Below, piece after piece: positions 10,766 to 21,039 of a stretch of DNA of 64,000 bases. The stretch is from assembly GCF_900142565.1 (NCBI RefSeq), contig NZ_FRBH01000004.1:248001-312000 (forward strand), written 5' to 3'. A model generated the notes under the pieces. It did not search any database, was not told the DNA's origin, and saw only the letters and a list, made by a program, of their open reading frames with translations. The translations under genes were made by a program, and so were the position numbers. This stretch comes from Chishuiella changwenlii. Lineage in GTDB: Bacteria > Bacteroidota > Bacteroidia > Flavobacteriales > Weeksellaceae. Numbering within the stretch: the first letter of the stretch is position 1; each line of letters begins with the position of its first letter.

Positions 10766-11354
10766 TGTGTAGAGATTTATATCGTTGTTCGTATTTTTCT
10801 ATTTCTTCTTTTTGACTAATTAAAAAATCAATATCATCATAACCATTAAGTAAACAGATTTTTTTATAGCTATCTACTTCGAATTGAATAATTTTATCTT
10901 GAATTTTTAATGTTTGATCTTCTAAACTAACTTCAAATTCTATTGAAGAATCATTATCAATTAATTTAAATAATTCATTTAAAACTTCATCGCTAACCAC
11001 AATTGGTAAAATCCCATTGTTTAACGCATTTCCTTTAAAGATATCTGCAAAATAACTACTGATTACAACATCAAATCCGTAATCTTTTATTGCCCAAGCA
11101 GCATGTTCTCTGCTACTTCCACAACCAAAGTTTTTTCCAGCTACTAAAATTTTTCCTTCAAATTTTTTATTATTTAATGGAAAATCTTCAATTAATTGAT
11201 TATCCTGATTAAATCTCCAATCTCTAAATAAATTATCTCCAAAACCTTCTCTGCTTATTGCTTTTAAAAAACGTGCAGGAATTATTTGATCTGTATCAAT
11301 GTTCTCTATTTTAATTGGAACTGCTGATGATTTTATATGATTAATAGAATCCAT
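10752..11354 (-). CDS. leuD: 3-isopropylmalate dehydratase small subunit
   Basis: 200-residue small subunit of the isopropylmalate isomerase (LeuCD), which isomerises 2- to 3-isopropylmalate. The characteristic swivel-domain motifs are seen: [14 protein letters not shown] near the N-terminus and [19 protein letters not shown] in the middle. Length is typical. It starts 8 bases after leuC and overlaps leuB at its 3' end. Confidence 0.97.
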   Translation of the reverse strand: MDSINHIKSSAVPIKIENIDTDQIIPARFLKAISREGFGDNLFRDWRFNQDNQLIEDFPLNNKKFEGKILVAGKNFGCGSSREHAAWAIKDYGFDVVISSYFADIFKGNALNNGILPIVVSDEVLNELFKLIDNDSSIEFEVSLEDQTLKIQDKIIQFEVDSYKKICLLNGYDDIDFLISQKEEIEKYEQRYKSLHNENA

Positions 11355-11362
11355 TTTTACAT

Positions 11363-12754
11363 TTAATTTTTATTAACATCTACAATTTTTCCATGAATTG
11401 CCGCTGCCGCTGCCATTAAAGGACTTGCTAAAAGTGTACGAGAATTAGGACCTTGCCTACCTTCAAAATTCCTATTAGATGTTGATACACAATATTTTCC
11501 TTCTGGTATTTTATCTTCATTCATTGCTAAACAAGCCGAACATCCTGGTTCTCTTAATTTAAAACCAGAAGCTTCAAAAACTTTATCTAAGCCTTCTTCA
11601 ATTGCTTGTCTTTCTACTTGTTTAGATCCCGGAACTATCCAAGCAACAACATTCTCATTTCGTTGTTTACCTTTTACATAATTCGCAACTTCTCTTAAAT
11701 CCTCGATTCTTGCATTTGTACAACTCCCTATAAAAACATAATCAATAGGATAGTTAACAATGGATTGATTATCTTTAAATCCCATGTATTTTAATGCTTT
11801 CTCAAAAGATTCTTTCTCATTTTCGTTTAATGAATCTTTAGATGGAATAGTTTCTTTAACAGAAATTCCCATTCCTGGATTTGTACCAAACGTAATCATT
11901 GGATAAATATCCGCAGCATCAAATTCTATTTCTTCATCAAAAACAGCATCAGTATCACTTGGTAAAGTTTTCCAATAAGCTACTTTTTTATCCCATTCTT
12001 CTCCTTTAGGTGCAAATGGTTTATCTTTTAAATACTGAAAAGTTGTTTCGTCTGGTGCAATCATACCACCACGAGCTCCCATTTCTATTGACATGTTACA
12101 AACGGTCATTCTACCTTCCATCGACATGTTCTCAAAAACATCTCCTGCATATTCACAAAAATATCCCGTTCCAGCATTGGTTCCTATTTTAGAAATAATG
12201 TATAGAATAACATCTTTAGGTTGAACATTTGCATTTAGTTTCCCATTCACTTTAATTCGCATAGATTTTGGTTTATTCATCAATAAACATTGACTTGCAA
12301 AAACCTGTGCTACTTGGCTTGTTCCTATTCCGAAAGCTATTGCTCCAAATGCTCCATGTGTCGATGTATGACTATCTCCACATACCATACTCATTCCTGG
12401 TTGAGTAATTCCTAACTCGGGAGAAATGATATGAACAATTCCTTGATAGGGATGTCCTAAACCATAAAATGTAATATTATTTTTTTCGCAATTAATTGCT
12501 AATTGTTCTAATTGTTGTTTAGATAAAGGATCACGAACTGGTTGATCCTGATTAATTGTAGGTACATTATGATCTGCAGTTGCTACAATCTGCTCTGGTC
12601 TAAAAATTGGAATATTTCTAGCTTCTAATTCTGCAAAAGCTTGTGGGCTTGTTACCTCGTGAATAAGATGTTTATCGATATATACAACTTGTGGTCCGTT
12701 CTCTACTTGGCTTACAACGTGTGCATCCCAGACTTTATCAAATAATGTTCTCAT
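11363..12754 (-). CDS. leuC: 3-isopropylmalate dehydratase large subunit
   Basis: 463-residue aconitase-family catalytic subunit carrying a [4Fe-4S] cluster. The cluster ligands are seen in [13 protein letters not shown] and [28 protein letters not shown] and [14 protein letters not shown] are the N-terminal family motifs. Its start codon overlaps the leuA stop in a 4-base ATGA, so the two are translationally coupled. It works with LeuD encoded immediately downstream. Confidence 0.98.
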   Translation of the reverse strand: MRTLFDKVWDAHVVSQVENGPQVVYIDKHLIHEVTSPQAFAELEARNIPIFRPEQIVATADHNVPTINQDQPVRDPLSKQQLEQLAINCEKNNITFYGLGHPYQGIVHIISPELGITQPGMSMVCGDSHTSTHGAFGAIAFGIGTSQVAQVFASQCLLMNKPKSMRIKVNGKLNANVQPKDVILYIISKIGTNAGTGYFCEYAGDVFENMSMEGRMTVCNMSIEMGARGGMIAPDETTFQYLKDKPFAPKGEEWDKKVAYWKTLPSDTDAVFDEEIEFDAADIYPMITFGTNPGMGISVKETIPSKDSLNENEKESFEKALKYMGFKDNQSIVNYPIDYVFIGSCTNARIEDLREVANYVKGKQRNENVVAWIVPGSKQVERQAIEEGLDKVFEASGFKLREPGCSACLAMNEDKIPEGKYCVSTSNRNFEGRQGPNSRTLLASPLMAAAAAIHGKIVDVNKN

Positions 12755-13926
12755 GCGATTTTAATTTCTGATGGTTGTCTAAATTGATTCATTAATCGAA
12801 TTAAATCTTCTTTGACTACTTCTTTTTTAGAATCAGCGATCTCTAAAAATTGATTGTAAATTACATCTAGTTCATTCTTTGTTGTGTCAAATCCTATTCC
12901 TTTTAACCTGTAAGCTAAAGCAGAGCGTCCACTTCTTGCTGTTAAAATAATAGATGATTCGTTTACACCAACATCTGCTGGATTGATAATTTCGTATGTT
13001 TCACGATTCTTAATCACTCCATCTTGATGAATCCCTGAACTATGCGCAAAAGCATTCGAACCAACTATTGCTTTATTTGGTTGTACAAACATTCCCATAG
13101 TTTCAGACGTTAATTGGCTTAATTCTGTTAACATTTGTGTATTAATATCTGTATAGAAATTAAGTTCCTTATGTTGATTAAAAACCATTACAACTTCTTC
13201 TAACGCTGTATTTCCTGCACGCTCTCCTATTCCATTAATTGTACATTCTATTTGTCTAGCTCCATTAACTGCGCCTGCAATAGCATTCGCAGTTGCAAGA
13301 CCTAGATCGTTATGATTATGACATGATATCACAACATCATCAATTCCAATTACATTGTCTTTTAAATATTTTATTTTTGCTCCATACTCATGTGGTAAGC
13401 AATATCCTGTTGTATCTGGAATATTAACCACAGTTGCACCAGCATTTATAACTTCTTGAATTACTTGTGCTAAAAAAGCATTATCTGTTCTTCCTGCGTC
13501 TTCTGCATAAAACTCTACATCATCTACAAAAGATTTTGCATAAGCAACTGCTTCTACAGCTCTTTCTATAATAGCATCTCTATTAGAATTAAATTTATGA
13601 ATAATATGAGAATCTGATGTTCCTATTCCCGTATGTATTCTTGGTTTCACAGCATATTGTAATGCTTTTGCTGCAGATTCTATATCTTTTTTATTTGCAC
13701 GAGTTAAACCACACACTGTAGCATTTTTTACTAATTTTGAAATTGCATTCACTGCTTCAAAATCTCCAGGACTAGAAATTGGAAAACCTGCTTCTATTAC
13801 ATCAACTCCTAATTCATCTAACTTAGCAGCAATCTCTAATTTCTGTTTTTTATTTAATTTGCAACCTGGTACTTGCTCCCCATCTCTCAGTGTAGTATCA
13901 AAAATTTGAATTTTTTCGGCACTCAT
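12751..13926 (-). CDS. leuA: 2-isopropylmalate synthase, short form lacking the regulatory domain
   Basis: 391-residue enzyme condensing acetyl-CoA with 3-methyl-2-oxobutanoate, the committed step of leucine synthesis. The HMGL-like TIM barrel is intact: [12 protein letters not shown] near the N-terminus, the HxH metal site [11 protein letters not shown], and the [14 protein letters not shown] loop. The protein stops near residue 391, so the C-terminal allosteric leucine-binding domain of the classical enzyme of about 500 residues is absent. By motif it could also be a citramalate synthase-type enzyme, but the leuCDB context favours LeuA. It is the first gene of the operon, preceded by 149 bases of AT-rich DNA shared with the divergent gene at 14076. 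Confidence 0.93.
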   Translation of the reverse strand: MSAEKIQIFDTTLRDGEQVPGCKLNKKQKLEIAAKLDELGVDVIEAGFPISSPGDFEAVNAISKLVKNATVCGLTRANKKDIESAAKALQYAVKPRIHTGIGTSDSHIIHKFNSNRDAIIERAVEAVAYAKSFVDDVEFYAEDAGRTDNAFLAQVIQEVINAGATVVNIPDTTGYCLPHEYGAKIKYLKDNVIGIDDVVISCHNHNDLGLATANAIAGAVNGARQIECTINGIGERAGNTALEEVVMVFNQHKELNFYTDINTQMLTELSQLTSETMGMFVQPNKAIVGSNAFAHSSGIHQDGVIKNRETYEIINPADVGVNESSIILTARSGRSALAYRLKGIGFDTTKNELDVIYNQFLEIADSKKEVVKEDLIRLMNQFRQPSEIKIA

Positions 13927-14075
13927 AGCAATTTGTTTTCTTTATTATTGTTCTGTAAAATTAATTTTGTATTAATTTTATGATTGATAAAGTGAAGAGA
14001 AATTACAATTCTTAAAACCTTTAATATTCAATTTAAAATATTATAAAACAACCATTTAAATAACAAATAAATACA

Positions 14076-15557
14076 ATGTCAAATCATAATAAAGATTCTT
14101 TATTTAGTTTAATAAAGTCATTAAATCGTTCTGAAAAAAGACAATTTAAGCTTTATGTAAATCGTTTGCAGATTAATGCAGACGCAAAATTTTTGTTATT
14201 ATTTGATACATTAGATAAGTTAGATGAATATGATGAAACTGCTATTTTAAAGAAAAAAATAACAACTAAACAGCAACTATCAAATCTTAAAGCTCATTTA
14301 TACAAACAGATTTTAACAAGTTTGAGAATGAACCCTTCTCAACAGAATAATAGAATGCAAATGAGAGAACAATTTGATTTTGCGACTATATTATATCAGA
14401 AAGGTTTACATAAACAAAGTTTAAAAATATTAGATAAAGCAAAATCTCAAGCGTTGCAATTAGACGAAAAAGCAATTGCTTATGATATTCTTGAGCTCGA
14501 AAAAATTATCGAATCTCAATTTATTACACGAAGTATTTCTGGACGAGCGGATCAATTAATTCAGCAATCGGAAGAATTAAGTCTGCAAAATTTAGCTGCT
14601 AGTAAATTGTCTAATCTCTCTCTTAAATTATACAGTATTTTATTAGAGAATGGATATGCTAAAGATGAAAATGAGATTAACGAAATACAAAATTTCTTTG
14701 AGAAGGAAACCAATTATATTGTTTTTGAAGAACTAAAATTTAAAGAGAAACTATGGTTTTACAAAGCAAATGTTTGGTTGGCAATGTTAACTCAAAATTT
14801 GGATAATGCTTATGAGTTCTCTAAAAAATGGGTAGAACTTTTTTACGAGAAAAAAGAACGTGTTCAGCATCATCCTGTTTGGTTTTTAAAAGGAAATACT
14901 TATCTATTAAAAATATTATACTTGAAAAAAAATTCGGAAGAATTTAAATATTGGTATGATTTGCTTGAAAAAGCTTCTTCTAACTTGCCTCAAAATGACA
15001 ATGTAGAAGCGCTTTGGTTTGTAAATAAATTTAATAATAAGTTGAATTATTTTTTCATTAATCCTAAAGAGAATATCAGTCCATTCTTAATAAAAGATAT
15101 TTTACGCGAAATTAATATTCATCAAAATAAAATTGATCAGCATCATATTTTAGTATTGTATTTAAAGATTGCTGCTTATTATTTTTTGAAAAAAGATTGG
15201 ATAAATTCATTCGAATATTGTCAAAAGATTTTAAAAAGTGAAGCTTCTATTCAAGACGATTTACAATTTTATACGTATGTTTTAATCATGATGAATTTGT
15301 ATGATTCTGGAAATGATCAAGAATTAGATACGTATACTTACAAAACGCATCAGTTTTGTAAAAAGATGAAGAATAGCAATATCATTACAAGAAAAATTAG
15401 TTTATTTTTTATCGAACTGAATGATTTATACCCACACGAAAAAGTAAAAGCGTTTAGAGAATTAGATTCTTTCTTAAAAGATTCTGAAAATCAGGAACTA
15501 CTAAAGCGAAATACGAATTACATTAATCTTCGTCGCTGGATAGAGGATAAAATTTAA
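14076..15557 (+). CDS. Conserved flavobacterial protein of unknown function, all-helical
   Basis: 493 residues without signal peptide or membrane helix. The N-terminus (LFSLIKSLNRSEKRQFKLY) is a pattern I associate with a flavobacterial family of unknown function. The rest is a succession of amphipathic helices rich in Lys, Glu, Leu and Tyr, resembling an irregular TPR-like superhelix. No catalytic motif is visible. It is divergent from leuA and 64 bases upstream of the RDD-domain gene, with which it may be co-transcribed. A protein-protein interaction role is a guess from fold type only. Confidence 0.75.
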   Translation: MSNHNKDSLFSLIKSLNRSEKRQFKLYVNRLQINADAKFLLLFDTLDKLDEYDETAILKKKITTKQQLSNLKAHLYKQILTSLRMNPSQQNNRMQMREQFDFATILYQKGLHKQSLKILDKAKSQALQLDEKAIAYDILELEKIIESQFITRSISGRADQLIQQSEELSLQNLAASKLSNLSLKLYSILLENGYAKDENEINEIQNFFEKETNYIVFEELKFKEKLWFYKANVWLAMLTQNLDNAYEFSKKWVELFYEKKERVQHHPVWFLKGNTYLLKILYLKKNSEEFKYWYDLLEKASSNLPQNDNVEALWFVNKFNNKLNYFFINPKENISPFLIKDILREINIHQNKIDQHHILVLYLKIAAYYFLKKDWINSFEYCQKILKSEASIQDDLQFYTYVLIMMNLYDSGNDQELDTYTYKTHQFCKKMKNSNIITRKISLFFIELNDLYPHEKVKAFRELDSFLKDSENQELLKRNTNYINLRRWIEDKI

Positions 15558-15621
15558 TATTAACAATAACGCAATAATATCTAAATTCGGAAGTTGTAAT
15601 CATTGTATAAAATTAAAAATT

Positions 15622-16095
15622 ATGTATCAAGATTACGCTGTAGGCGAACACAAAGCAAATAAAGGATTAAGATTTCTAAACTATTTAATAGACCTTGTTG
15701 CTGTTATATTTATTTTAGCCATTGTTTTAATAACTATTTCATTCACATCAGAGGCATTAGGTTTAACTATATCTGAAGAGAGTATCTTGTTCGATTTATT
15801 TATCTACGTACTAGTTGTTATTATCTATTTTTTAATAGAATTTGTAACAAAAGGACGATCTTTAGGAAAATTAATAACTGGAACCAAAGTTGTTATGATA
15901 GATGGTACAGAGCCAACTACAAAAGACTATTTTGTTCGTAATTTATGTAGAATCATACCATTTGACGCATTTACATTCTTAGGAGAAAACGGATGGCATG
16001 ATAAAATATCAAAAACTACTGTTGTTAGAAAAAGAGCATTCGAAGAAGAAATGTTTAAAAATAATTCTATCGACGAAATCGGAAGAACTGAATAA
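15622..16095 (+). CDS. RDD family membrane protein
   Basis: 157 residues with two clear membrane helices (about 23-47 and 57-74). The RDD-family signatures are the N-terminal LRFLNYLIDLVAV (with Asp in the first helix) and KGRSLGKLITGTKVV after the second. A polar C-terminal tail follows. The biochemical role of the family is poorly defined; some members are ion antiporters. It stands between an unknown helical protein and mqo, with its own 64-base upstream gap. Confidence 0.85.
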   Translation: MYQDYAVGEHKANKGLRFLNYLIDLVAVIFILAIVLITISFTSEALGLTISEESILFDLFIYVLVVIIYFLIEFVTKGRSLGKLITGTKVVMIDGTEPTTKDYFVRNLCRIIPFDAFTFLGENGWHDKISKTTVVRKRAFEEEMFKNNSIDEIGRTE

Positions 16096-16192
16096 TATAT
16101 TTTTTGAGGTAAATATCGACTGATAGAGCTATTTTATGTAATAAATCATTGTTTTTTCTATACATAATTTCGTTAAAAACCCTATTTATTAA

Positions 16193-16200
16193 TACCTTTG
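16193..16200 (+). promoter_or_regulatory. -7 promoter element for mqo
   Basis: TACCTTTG, followed by CA, is an exact match to the Bacteroidota TAnnTTTG box, 23 bases before the mqo ATG. No exact TTG occurs at the usual -33 distance, though TTTCG lies about 21 bases upstream. Confidence 0.5.
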
Positions 16201-16223
16201 CAATCTAAATATATTTTTGAGAA

Positions 16224-17699
16224 ATGGAAAAACAACCTCAAGAGGTAGTGTTAATTGGTGCTGGTATCATGAGTGCTACCCTAAGCATACTTCTTAAAAA
16301 AATAAATCCGGCTATTAAGATTTCTGTTTTTGAAAAATTAGATAAGATTGGGTTTGAAAGTTCTGAGGCTTTCAACAATGCAGGAACAGGTCATTCAGCT
16401 TTTTGTGAATTAAACTATACTCCAATGGATAAAAATGGAGTTGTTAATATTGATAAAGCGATTGATATTGCAAAACAATTTGAAACTTCAAAAGAATTTT
16501 GGTCTTACTTAGTTGAAAATAATTACGTTTCTTCTCCAGAGAAATTTTTACGTCCAACTCCTCACATGTCATTTGTTTGGGGTGATGAAGATGTTTCTTT
16601 TTTAAGAAAAAGATACGAGAAACTATCTCAACATCCGTTGTTTAGTGATATGGAATATTCTGAAGATTTAAATAAAATTAAAGAATGGGCTCCATTAATT
16701 GTTGACGGAAGACAAGGAAATGAGAAAGTTGCTGCAACACACATGAATCTTGGTACTGATGTTAACTTTGGTGAATTAACTCGTCAAATTTTTAAAGGTT
16801 TACAAGATAAAAACGAAATCACTTTAGAAACAGAAAACGAAGTAAAAGATTTAACTCGTTTAAGTAACGGAAAATGGGCTATTAAAGTAAAAGATTTAAA
16901 ATCTGGAAACAATAAGTCTGTTAATGCCGATTTTGTATTTATTGGTGCTGGAGGTGGAGCAATTTTAATGTTGCAAAAATCTGGAATTCCAGAAGCTAAA
17001 AAATTCGGTGGATTCCCTGTTGGTGGACAATGGTTAGTTTGTCAAAATGATGAGGTAATACAAAAACACCAAGCAAAAGTATACGGTAAAGCTAAATTAG
17101 GAGCGCCACCAATGTCTGTTCCACATTTAGATACTCGTGTTATAGATGGTAAAAAATCTTTATTATTTGGTCCGTTTGCTACATTCTCAACAAAATTCTT
17201 AAAACAAGGTTCTCATTTAGATTTATTTAAATCTGTAAACTTTGAAAACATAGGTTTCTTAATGAATTGTGGTTTAAACAATATCGATTTAACTAAATAT
17301 CTTATTGAACAAGTTATGTTATCTAAAGCAAAGAAAGTAGAATCTTTACAAGAATACTTTCCGGAAGCTAAATTAGAAGACTGGTTTGAGCAAACTGCAG
17401 GACAACGTGTACAAGTTATCGAAGAACAAAATGGTAAAGGTGTTTTAAAATTCGGTACAGAAATCGTTTCTTCTCAAGATGGATCTATGTCTGCTTTATT
17501 AGGAGCATCTCCAGGAGCATCTACATCTGTTAGTGCTATGTTGAATTTACTAACAAAATGTTTCCCTGAATTGATGAGAAATAATTGGCAAGAACCAATT
17601 AAAGAAATGATTCCTTCTCACGGAAAAGATTTATCTAATGCTGAGTTAGTAAAAGAATCAAGAACAAGAACAACATCAGTTCTAAAAATATTAGATTAA
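16224..17699 (+). CDS. mqo: Malate:quinone oxidoreductase
   Basis: 491-residue FAD-dependent membrane-associated enzyme oxidising malate to oxaloacetate and passing electrons to quinone, replacing or complementing malate dehydrogenase in the TCA cycle. The N-terminal dinucleotide fold VVLIGAGIMSATLSILLK is intact. Further family segments are NNAGTGHSAFCELNYTP, GGGAILMLQKSGIPE, FPVGGQWLVC and the C-terminal LLGASPGASTSVSAML. Length is normal. It is flanked by a TAnnTTTG box and a strong terminator, so it is a single-gene unit. Confidence 0.97.
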   Translation: MEKQPQEVVLIGAGIMSATLSILLKKINPAIKISVFEKLDKIGFESSEAFNNAGTGHSAFCELNYTPMDKNGVVNIDKAIDIAKQFETSKEFWSYLVENNYVSSPEKFLRPTPHMSFVWGDEDVSFLRKRYEKLSQHPLFSDMEYSEDLNKIKEWAPLIVDGRQGNEKVAATHMNLGTDVNFGELTRQIFKGLQDKNEITLETENEVKDLTRLSNGKWAIKVKDLKSGNNKSVNADFVFIGAGGGAILMLQKSGIPEAKKFGGFPVGGQWLVCQNDEVIQKHQAKVYGKAKLGAPPMSVPHLDTRVIDGKKSLLFGPFATFSTKFLKQGSHLDLFKSVNFENIGFLMNCGLNNIDLTKYLIEQVMLSKAKKVESLQEYFPEAKLEDWFEQTAGQRVQVIEEQNGKGVLKFGTEIVSSQDGSMSALLGASPGASTSVSAMLNLLTKCFPELMRNNWQEPIKEMIPSHGKDLSNAELVKESRTRTTSVLKILD

Positions 17700-17730
17700 A
17701 ATTCTTAAACATTAAGATTATAAAATCAAA

Positions 17731-17766
17731 TAAGCTGCTCATTATTTATGAGCAGCTTATTTTTTT
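17731..17766 (+). terminator. Strong terminator after mqo
   Basis: A perfect 12-bp stem (17731-17742 with 17748-17759, TAAGCTGCTCAT and its complement) around a 5-base loop is followed by seven T. Confidence 0.92.
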
Positions 17767-17843
17767 GTATTGGTATAGAACATTTTTAATTTAAATTCTA
17801 TTATTGAGTTATTTCAATAGAAAATCATACATGATATAGCTAT

Positions 17844-17877
17844 AAAAAAAGACTTAAACCTCGCAGTTTAAGTCTTT
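17844..17877 (-). terminator. Terminator of the TonB-dependent receptor gene
   Basis: A perfect 12-bp stem (17848-17859 with 17866-17877, AAAGACTTAAAC) is followed on the minus strand by a run of T. It lies 22 bases past the receptor stop. Confidence 0.9.
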
Positions 17878-17899
17878 CAATTTAATTAAAAACAAATAA

Positions 17900-20431
17900 T
17901 TAAGCAGCAGGAATTTGCATTTCCTCTCCACCCATCATTTCTTCACCTCCATCTGGACGCTTATTACGTTCTCTCTCATTTGTATTTTTAAAACGGTAAG
18001 TAAATGCTAAATTAAATGATCTTACCATCCATCGCATATTCTCGTAATTTGTGTAATCTGCAGCATACGTTGTCATTTCTCTTCTTCTAGAATCAAAAAC
18101 GTCACGAATATTAAATGTTAATGTAGCTCTCTTATTAAAGAAATCTTTTGATAAAGAGAAATCCATAGATAAGTTATCTTCAGTCTTTTGTTGAGCTGTT
18201 TTGATACCTCCCATATAATTACCAGCTAACTGTACTTTAAAGTCTCCTGGTAAAACAAAGTTAGAAGATAAACGTCCACGAGAACTAAATCCATTTCCAG
18301 AAAAATCTTGCGAATCTACTTTCATTTCCTCTTGTCCTGTTTGTTCATTGTAAGACAAGTTTGTTTCTTGATGAAAACCAGTTCTATTGTATCCGAATAA
18401 ATTCACATTAAACATTAAATTCCACCATTTAAATGGACGATAAGTCGCCGTTAAATCTAAACCATAACGATCTTCATCACCAACATTAATAGGCGTTGAG
18501 ATTAATGCATCTTGGTAATAGATATTACCTAACTCATCTGTTTTTTGATCTTTTCTTGTACGAACAAATTGATTAATTGTATTTGTTGTTTTTTGGTAAA
18601 ATAAGCTTGGTGTTACCATCAATTTACCAACAGTTGTAATATAAGATAACTCGAAAGAGTTTGTATATGTTGGATCTAAATCTGGATTACCATTTCGTAT
18701 ATTTCTATCATCTGTAGGTGAAAAGAATGGCATTAACATGAATCCCATTGGACGACGAACACGACGAGAATAACTAAACTGTAATTCGTTCTTTTGTGTA
18801 AACTTATAGTTTAATGTTAATGTAGGAAATAAATCTGTATATTTTTTAGAGATACTTTGTCCATTCGTATGGTTATCAATTTGCATATCTGAACTCTCTA
18901 AACGTAAACCTGCAAAATATTGGAAGTTTTCACCTATTGCATTTCCATATTGTGTGTATGCAGCCAATACATTTTGTTGATTATCTACGTTTGCAAAGAA
19001 ACGGTCGTCTGGAACTAATCCATTTTCTCCAGAATTAAATGTTCTATTATTTGTTTTATTATTATTAAAATCTGCACGAGCTCCTAATTCAAACTTTCCT
19101 TTTTCTCCAATTGGACGAACATAATCTGCTGTTAAAACAACTGTATTTTGTTTTTCTAAGTTATCTGTAATTCTTGTTGTTTGAGTAATTTCATTACTTC
19201 CGTCTTTAGAAGTAACATTATTTAAGACATTTCCATTTTCGTCTTCTTTTTGTGTAGAAAAACGTCCTGTAAATGAGAATTCATGTCCTTTTTTATCAAA
19301 CTCGTGTTTGTAGTTAAAATCTACATCAAAGTTATTTTCGATTTCTTTTTCATCCTGAACATTAAAATCGTTCGTTGTAAATGCCATCAAAGCATCGTAA
19401 TTATTGTAGTTTACAAAAGAATTATTATTACCATTGTTATAACGGTAACCAGCAGATAATCCTAATGTATTTTTATCATCTAAATAATATTCTCCACCAA
19501 GACGAATGTTGTAGTTTCTTCTTAAACGATCGTTATCACGGTTTGTAGATAAATAATCTCTAACATTTCCTAATTCATCAAAATTAGTTCTAAAAGCACT
19601 ACCTTCTCCTTTTCTGTTAGAATAACGAGTACCTAAATTTCCAAACAAATTATATTTCTTTGTTTTATAATTTAAGTTAACATTACCTCCGGCCATTTCT
19701 GGAATACCTCCATTTAAAGTAACAGAGCCATTAAAACCAGTGTTTGATCCTTTTTTTAGTACAATGTTTATAATACCCGCAGAACCAGATGCTTCATAAC
19801 GAGCAGATGGATTTGTAACTAATTCTATACGCTCTACATTTTCTGCAGGAATATTTTTTAATGCTTCTCCAATATCCGAAACACCTAACATTCCTGAAGG
19901 TTTTCCATCAATTAAAAATTTCACATTATCATTTCCTCTTAATGATACATTTCCTTCTGCATCAACTGCTACAGATGGTACATTAGCTAATGCATCTGAT
20001 AACGTTTGACCTTGTGACATTGGATCGTTTGCCATGTCGTAAACTTTTTTATCCAATTCTACTTTATAAATTGGTTTTTCTGCTGTAACGACTGCTGCAT
20101 CTAAAGAAACTGTTTGTGAAGTTTTTGCTGTAAAAACTCCTAAATCAGTTGTTGTTTTTAAGTCAATTTGTTTTTCTATTATATCGTAACCTAAAGGTTC
20201 TACAACTAGAATATATGTTCCAGCTTTTGCCTCTATATTAAATTCTCCTTTTGCATCGGTTGCTGCTTCAACAACAAGACCTTCTTCTGCACTCTCAAGC
20301 GAAATTGTAGTAAATTCTACAGGTTTATTATCACTTGATAAGACTTTTCCTTTAACCTTTAATAAATCTTGCGCATTTAAACCTGCACAGATTACAATAA
20401 ACATCAAAGCAAATAAACTTCTTAACCTCAT
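17900..20431 (-). CDS. TonB-dependent outer-membrane receptor (beta-barrel family with carboxypeptidase-regulatory-like domain)
   Basis: 843 residues. A signal peptide (about 1-20, ending LNAQ) is followed by a carboxypeptidase-regulatory-like Ig fold (about 22-105), a plug domain (DPMSQGQTLSDALANVPSV through PSARYEASGSAGIINIVLKKG, about 136-228) and a 22-strand-type barrel to the C-terminus. The final about 20 residues (Glu/Met/Gly-rich) are an extension. It lacks a SusC-type neighbour (no SusD gene here). The ligand cannot be read from sequence; peptides, metal chelates or oligosaccharides are possible. Energy would come from an ExbB/ExbD/TonB complex such as the one at 47.8-50.8 kb. It is divergent from the Spy-like gene at 20662. 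Confidence 0.93.
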   Translation of the reverse strand: MRLRSLFALMFIVICAGLNAQDLLKVKGKVLSSDNKPVEFTTISLESAEEGLVVEAATDAKGEFNIEAKAGTYILVVEPLGYDIIEKQIDLKTTTDLGVFTAKTSQTVSLDAAVVTAEKPIYKVELDKKVYDMANDPMSQGQTLSDALANVPSVAVDAEGNVSLRGNDNVKFLIDGKPSGMLGVSDIGEALKNIPAENVERIELVTNPSARYEASGSAGIINIVLKKGSNTGFNGSVTLNGGIPEMAGGNVNLNYKTKKYNLFGNLGTRYSNRKGEGSAFRTNFDELGNVRDYLSTNRDNDRLRRNYNIRLGGEYYLDDKNTLGLSAGYRYNNGNNNSFVNYNNYDALMAFTTNDFNVQDEKEIENNFDVDFNYKHEFDKKGHEFSFTGRFSTQKEDENGNVLNNVTSKDGSNEITQTTRITDNLEKQNTVVLTADYVRPIGEKGKFELGARADFNNNKTNNRTFNSGENGLVPDDRFFANVDNQQNVLAAYTQYGNAIGENFQYFAGLRLESSDMQIDNHTNGQSISKKYTDLFPTLTLNYKFTQKNELQFSYSRRVRRPMGFMLMPFFSPTDDRNIRNGNPDLDPTYTNSFELSYITTVGKLMVTPSLFYQKTTNTINQFVRTRKDQKTDELGNIYYQDALISTPINVGDEDRYGLDLTATYRPFKWWNLMFNVNLFGYNRTGFHQETNLSYNEQTGQEEMKVDSQDFSGNGFSSRGRLSSNFVLPGDFKVQLAGNYMGGIKTAQQKTEDNLSMDFSLSKDFFNKRATLTFNIRDVFDSRRREMTTYAADYTNYENMRWMVRSFNLAFTYRFKNTNERERNKRPDGGEEMMGGEEMQIPAA

Positions 20432-20559
20432 TTGTTTAATTTTTCTTTTGTAGTTCTATAAATTTTACAATCTATTTGACAATCCTTTTTATTAAAGGTT
20501 TAATTGTCGTTTAAAATATTTTAAATAAAAAATTATAAGTCGAAATTTCTATTTTTATG

Positions 20560-20575
20560 TTACATGAACATGTAA
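20560..20575. promoter_or_regulatory. Perfect inverted repeat, candidate operator in the receptor/Spy-like divergent region
   Basis: TTACATGAACATGTAA has two 7-bp arms (20560-20566 and 20569-20575) separated by AA. It lies in the 230-base gap between the two divergent genes, about 130 bases from the receptor start and about 87 from the Spy-like gene. The symmetry suits a dimeric regulator. An AT-only palindrome (TTTAAAATATTTTAAA) also occurs at 20510-20525 but is weak evidence in such AT-rich DNA. Confidence 0.35.
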
Positions 20576-20661
20576 AAAAATTTAACATTTTATGTATTTA
20601 AACCTTTTTCTAAAATTAAAGTCAAAAGGTTGTATTAATTAATTTTTAAAATTGATAGATT

Positions 20662-20994
20662 ATGAGAAATAATGTAGTAAAATTTTTGGTTTTAGGAATG
20701 TTTGCATTTACTGCAATAAATGCAAATGCTCAAGATAAAAATAATAACGAAGTATCAAGAGATCAAAAATTACAAGAATTAAAAAAAGATTTAAGCTTAA
20801 CTGAAGCACAAGTTTTAAAAATCAAACAGATTGAAGACAATTATAAAGAGGAAAAACTTGAGTTGAAGAAAAAAATGAAGGAAATTCGTAAAAAAGAATT
20901 TGACGAAATAGACAATGTTTTTACACCAGAACAAAAAGCAAAATTAAAAGAGTTGCGTGCTAAAAAACACCAAAATAGAAAGGGAGCTATGTAA
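20662..20994 (+). CDS. Small periplasmic Spy/CpxP-like helical protein
   Basis: 110 residues: a signal peptide ending NANAQ (about residue 24), then a highly charged helical region rich in Lys and Glu. Two segments resemble the LTxxQ motifs of Spy/CpxP-type proteins: LSLTEAQVLKIKQIE and FTPEQKAKLKELRAKKHQ. Such proteins are periplasmic chaperones or stress sensors in Proteobacteria; in Bacteroidota the role is less clear. It is divergent from the TonB-dependent receptor across a region with a perfect 16-base inverted repeat. Its stop codon lies inside the loop and stem of its own terminator. Confidence 0.8.
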   Translation: MRNNVVKFLVLGMFAFTAINANAQDKNNNEVSRDQKLQELKKDLSLTEAQVLKIKQIEDNYKEEKLELKKKMKEIRKKEFDEIDNVFTPEQKAKLKELRAKKHQNRKGAM

Positions 20995-21010
20995 TAGCTC
21001 TTTTTTTTTA
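20984..21010 (+). terminator. Terminator overlapping the stop codon of the Spy-like gene
   Basis: GAGCTAT (20984-20990) pairs with ATAGCTC (20994-21000) around GTA, followed by nine T. The TAA stop is at 20992-20994, inside the hairpin. Confidence 0.85.
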
Positions 21011-21039
21011 TCTTCAAATATGAGTGGTAATTAGAAAAT

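Noticed and set aside
13927-14075. Leucine attenuator or leader peptide before leuA
   Set aside because: No leucine-rich short ORF and no antiterminator/terminator hairpin pair is visible; the region is simply AT-rich.
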